Source: Oligoflexia bacterium
Lineage (GTDB): Bacteria > Bdellovibrionota > Bacteriovoracia > Bacteriovoracales > Bacteriovoracaceae
DNA: 64,000 nt
Reading direction: 5' to 3'
Assembly (NCBI GenBank): GCA_024229115.1
Contig: JAAEST010000053.1
Span: 124,001 to 188,000, forward strand
Of the stretch, positions 61,154 through 64,000 are shown one piece after another. A model generated the notes under the pieces. It saw nothing but the letters and a program-made list of their open reading frames with translations. It made no database searches and was not told the DNA's origin. A program made the position numbers and the translations under genes. The first letter of the stretch is position 1. Every line of letters starts with the position of its first letter.

Positions 61154-62770
61154 ATGAGTGGAGATGGAGAAGATAACGACCTAACACGATTAGAAGACTT
61201 ATCGGAATTCCTACATGAAGACGATCCTGAAGTTGATGGTCAACTTGAAACAGGACCACCCGAAGTTCCTTCTAGTTTAGAAGAAGAGGACGCGAACGGA
61301 GCGTCCGAGCAAAACTTCTCTGAGATGCCATTCCCTTCTGAAGAAAGCACTGACGATGCCTTTTCAGAAATAGAATCTGAGGAAGATGCCAGTGCCGAGG
61401 TATCTTCCGACTTCTTTGATGAAGCCACCAACCCTGATATTGATGCCAGCTCTCTTGATGCCCTACAAGAAAATGATTCTACAGATGATTCTGACACTTT
61501 TGGTTCAGACTCTGACAGTTTTGAATCTTCTGATAGCACGGCCGAAATTACGATGGCCGAAGATGATGACTACGCCACAGATAGTTTTGACTCTGGAGAC
61601 TTTAATCAAGAACTCGAAACTGCTGACATGTCTGACCTGACAAGCGATGGGTTTGATGCTCCTGCTGATGACACTTTTGGTGATGATAACGACGAAACAT
61701 CCTTTGGCGATGATTCTGATACACAAGCTGATTTCGGATCTGACGATAGTTTTGGTGTAGACTCAGACGACCAGATTGAATCTGATGATAACTTCGAATC
61801 AAGCGAAGACTTTTCCTCTCTAGAGCAAGATGACCAGGACGAGAACGGAGCTTCCGAGCCGTTAGATCCTATGCCGGACACATCCGAGCCTGATACATCC
61901 GAGCCTACAACATCTTTTACGACTGAACCTCTACCGGAAGCTCCTGAGCCGACGAAGAATGAAAACTTCAATGACATTAAAGACTTTGGAAATAGCATCT
62001 CTTATGGTGTTGTTAGCCATGGTGGAAATCCACCGTTTAGTCTTATTTTAAGAGATATTAAATTCAATGACGATGTGGATGATATAATTATCATTCTTAA
62101 AGAACATGGACTATGTCCAGATGAAGAAGAAGATAACCTTAGAAAAATGATGGAATCAGGAAGTCTCCTTATTAGTCAGATTTCTGAGTATAGTGCTATC
62201 TTCTTGGCCCACAAAATGAGACGCTTTGATTGTAATATTTTAGTAGGCCTTAGCGATCAGCTTCACCCTAGTAAGAGTTATGAAAATGAAAGTCGTGGCT
62301 TAGTTAGCAAATATAACCTCAAGCAAAATGTTTCAGAAGAAATTACCCTTAAAGAAAAATCAATTGATATTGATTCCATTTTTGCAGTAACAACTCCAAC
62401 AGTTTCGGGTCATCAAATTATAAAATACCTCGACTTACTCACAGCTCATACTGTTGTTGAAGAAAGTGATTTAAGAAGTATGAAAAGCTCTTCTAAATCA
62501 CTCGATGAGCAATCAGAAGAAGAATTCTTAGATGCCCTACTAGAACAAACAAGCACTGATTCTGATGAAAAATATCAGTTTGATATCAATGATACTTACA
62601 AAGAATTAATTGTAGAACTTCAATCACAAGCTTATAAGATTGAGGCCAATGCTATTGTTGGGATCAATTTCCAACTCTCCCCGCTTGTTCATCAAGAGGC
62701 CGATGACACAAATACTATTCTCTATAAAATCACGGCCACGGGTAATGGAGTGATAGTTGATGAAGTCTAA
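61154..62770 (+). CDS. Acidic low-complexity protein with a YbjQ-like C-terminal domain
   Basis: 538 residues, cytoplasmic, starting 3 bases after secA. Residues 1-275 are almost entirely Asp, Glu, Ser, Thr and Phe, probably disordered, with duplicated short units (ENGASE and TSEP appear twice each) that suggest repeat expansion. Residues 285-355 look like a compact domain (SLILRDIKFNDDVDDIIIILKEHG, then SAIFLAHKMRRF). Residues 470-538 resemble the YbjQ family: YKELIVELQSQAYKIEANAIVGINFQLSP and ending TATGNGVIV. The combination is one I have not met. Its last bases overlap glpD by 11. Confidence 0.65.
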   Translation: MSGDGEDNDLTRLEDLSEFLHEDDPEVDGQLETGPPEVPSSLEEEDANGASEQNFSEMPFPSEESTDDAFSEIESEEDASAEVSSDFFDEATNPDIDASSLDALQENDSTDDSDTFGSDSDSFESSDSTAEITMAEDDDYATDSFDSGDFNQELETADMSDLTSDGFDAPADDTFGDDNDETSFGDDSDTQADFGSDDSFGVDSDDQIESDDNFESSEDFSSLEQDDQDENGASEPLDPMPDTSEPDTSEPTTSFTTEPLPEAPEPTKNENFNDIKDFGNSISYGVVSHGGNPPFSLILRDIKFNDDVDDIIIILKEHGLCPDEEEDNLRKMMESGSLLISQISEYSAIFLAHKMRRFDCNILVGLSDQLHPSKSYENESRGLVSKYNLKQNVSEEITLKEKSIDIDSIFAVTTPTVSGHQIIKYLDLLTAHTVVEESDLRSMKSSSKSLDEQSEEEFLDALLEQTSTDSDEKYQFDINDTYKELIVELQSQAYKIEANAIVGINFQLSPLVHQEADDTNTILYKITATGNGVIVDEV

Positions 62771-64000
62771 TAGACAAATCAAAGATCATTATCCTTGCCT
62801 CATCGTTGGTGCAGGAATTGTGGGTGCAGGAATTTTTAGAGATTTATCCCTCCATGGAATTCCAACTTTACTTGTCGACAAAAAAGACTTCACGAGCCAA
62901 ACCTCGCAAGCAAGTTCAAAGATGCTTCACGGTGGAATTCGTTATTTAGAAAATTTTGATTTTAAATTGGTCTTTGAAGCTCTCCATGAAAAAAACTTAT
63001 GGCTAAAGCTGGCCCCTCATCTTTGCTATGAACAAAGGTTTTCTATTCCTGTTTATAATGAGGACAAAAGGCCACTTTGGATGATTCGTTGTGGTCTTTT
63101 TCTCTATGATCTTCTCTCTAGTTTTCAGAATACTATGCATGACCAAACAAATAGAAGTGAAACGATTTCAAAATTTCCACAAATTCGTGAAAATGGTTTG
63201 CAAGGGGCAGGTATATACTCAGATGCTGTCGTTGATGATGCTAAATTAACCTTAGAAGTTATTTACGACGGTTTAGAAAATAAGAATTGTCAGGCCGAAA
63301 ATCATATGGCCTACATCAACTCGAAGAAACTTAAAGAAGATCTTTTTGAAGTAGAACTTAAATGTGAGCTCACAGAACAAAAATATAAGGTAACAACTAA
63401 GAAACTTATCTTTGCAACAGGTCCATTTACAGACAAATTGTTATCGAACTCTCACGACTTCAATTGGGAGCCTAAGTTACTTCCTTCTAAAGGATCTCAT
63501 CTTTGGATAGAAAGAAAGGCCTTAGAACTTCCCTCGCCTGTTGTACTCACTCCTCCTGATGGCAGAGTAATTTTTGTTATACCTCAAGGAGAGAAGATCC
63601 TAGTAGGGACAACAGAAACTCAAATTGATGGAGAATATTTTGATCTCAAAGCAGGTGAAGAAGATATCCAATACCTTCTTGATAATTTAAAACAATACTT
63701 TCCTAAGTCTAATATCTCTAAAGAAAATATCCTCTCAACTTTTTGTGGGATTAGACCTCTTGTTAAAGAAGATAGCTCTCACTCTCGAGGAAAGACGGCA
63801 CGAGAGCATAAGGTTTTTCAACCCATCTCTAATTGCTATGTAATCCTTGGCGGTAAGTACACCACATTTCGAGTGATGGCCCATGATGTGACTAAAGAAA
63901 TTTGTCACTCTTTTGGTATTCCATTTAATAGCTCGCTAAGTCTTGCCCCACTTAGAGTCTGTTCTCACATTCTTCCTTTTGAAAAGACAGAATTGACTAA
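62760..64000 (+). CDS. glpD: Glycerol-3-phosphate dehydrogenase, C-terminus cut by window edge
   Basis: ATG at 62760 overlaps the preceding gene by 11 bases, and the frame stays open to the end (at least 413 residues; a complete GlpD has about 500-560). The dinucleotide-binding CLIVGAGIVGAGIFRD near residues 13-28 and the ASSKMLHGGIRYLE segment near 53-66 are the FAD site and glycerol-3-phosphate dehydrogenase signature; RPLVKEDSSHSRGKTAREH near 340 and YVILGGKYTTFRVMAHD near 360 are further family blocks. It oxidises glycerol 3-phosphate to dihydroxyacetone phosphate, passing electrons to the membrane quinone pool. Not previously bordered by glpF or glpK in this window. Confidence 0.92.
   Translation, partial: MKSNRQIKDHYPCLIVGAGIVGAGIFRDLSLHGIPTLLVDKKDFTSQTSQASSKMLHGGIRYLENFDFKLVFEALHEKNLWLKLAPHLCYEQRFSIPVYNEDKRPLWMIRCGLFLYDLLSSFQNTMHDQTNRSETISKFPQIRENGLQGAGIYSDAVVDDAKLTLEVIYDGLENKNCQAENHMAYINSKKLKEDLFEVELKCELTEQKYKVTTKKLIFATGPFTDKLLSNSHDFNWEPKLLPSKGSHLWIERKALELPSPVVLTPPDGRVIFVIPQGEKILVGTTETQIDGEYFDLKAGEEDIQYLLDNLKQYFPKSNISKENILSTFCGIRPLVKEDSSHSRGKTAREHKVFQPISNCYVILGGKYTTFRVMAHDVTKEICHSFGIPFNSSLSLAPLRVCSHILPFEKTELT

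Noticed and set aside
61606-61998. Minus-strand 130-residue Ser-rich ORF and similar frames over 61240-61998
   Set aside because: They are shadows of the low-complexity acidic stretch, whose Asp/Glu/Ser codons give long open frames on the other strand.
1-64000. CRISPR arrays, tRNA, rRNA, insertion sequences or prophage genes
   Set aside because: I looked for regular repeat-spacer blocks, cloverleaf-like sequences, transposase motifs and phage structural genes by eye and saw none; a dedicated search could still find small RNAs.

Overview
The window is a gene-dense, AT-rich piece of a Gram-negative bacterial chromosome. Many exported proteins have signal peptides or lipoboxes but no recognisable family. 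There are several outer-membrane-barrel-like proteins, a PrkA-YeaH-SpoVR operon, an RpoH-like sigma factor and a Gsk-type nucleoside kinase. AT richness, the density of unfamiliar secreted proteins and the many hydrolases (trypsin-like, gingipain-like C25, M23, serine hydrolase, two App1-like lipid phosphatases, C45-like Ntn hydrolase) suggest a Bdellovibrionota predator of the Bacteriovorax/Halobacteriovorax type. That placement is inference; no rRNA or other taxonomic marker is in the window. No tRNA, rRNA, CRISPR array or insertion sequence was seen, and no gene-free stretch exceeds 300 bases.

Layout. 1-3955 (minus): an exported protein cut by the window edge, a small exported protein, a GmhB-like HAD phosphatase and a possible PD-(D/E)XK nuclease. 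4033-10243 (plus): a pyrimidine operon, pyrB, a fused carA-carB encoding one 1476-residue carbamoyl-phosphate synthase, and pyrF. 10212-12993 (minus): a DUF6279-like lipoprotein, an exported protein, and inosine-guanosine kinase gsk. 13118-20668: envelope proteins around an accessory-looking pair, a membrane protein with repeated cysteine pairs and a stand-alone RelA/SpoT-type nucleotide synthetase with a C-terminal extension (candidate CapRel/toxSAS-like defence protein). 20899-25711: a three-gene operon ending in an unusual coiled-coil/Hsp20-like fusion, then an App1-like phosphatase and a C45-like hydrolase. 25734-32436: small exported proteins (one with three perfectly spaced Cys repeats), a serine hydrolase, a 6-7 TM histidine kinase with an FNR-like palindrome upstream, and a C25 (gingipain-type) peptidase.

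32641-37373: phnD and phnC-phnE (phosphonate/phosphate-type ABC transporter), split by a minus-strand trypsin-like protease and a histidine-kinase-like protein lacking its ATPase domain. 37472-41183: a periplasmic binding protein, a soluble HATPase protein, a second App1-like protein and small envelope proteins. 41216-46513 (minus): rpsO, pnp, dut, a PHA-granule-type protein and a ferredoxin with a long lysine-rich tail, preceded by the RpoH-like sigma factor. 46545-51611: large exported proteins including a TPR and a FecR protein. 51691-56419 (minus): prkA-yeaH-spoVR, divergent from a PP2C phosphatase. 56638-64000 (plus): PP2C phosphatase, M23 peptidase, secA, an acidic low-complexity protein with a YbjQ-like end, and glpD, which runs off the window.

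Several regions suggest genes working together: pyrimidine synthesis (pyrB-carAB-pyrF plus dut), RNA metabolism (rpsO-pnp), stress signalling (PrkA kinase next to a PP2C phosphatase, RpoH-like sigma, RelA-like synthetase), and envelope remodelling or export (SecA with an M23 peptidase). Neighbouring genes are packed very tightly, with repeated tail-to-tail stop overlaps (10212-10243, 14005-14008, 18831-18834, 23843-23880, 38217-38227).
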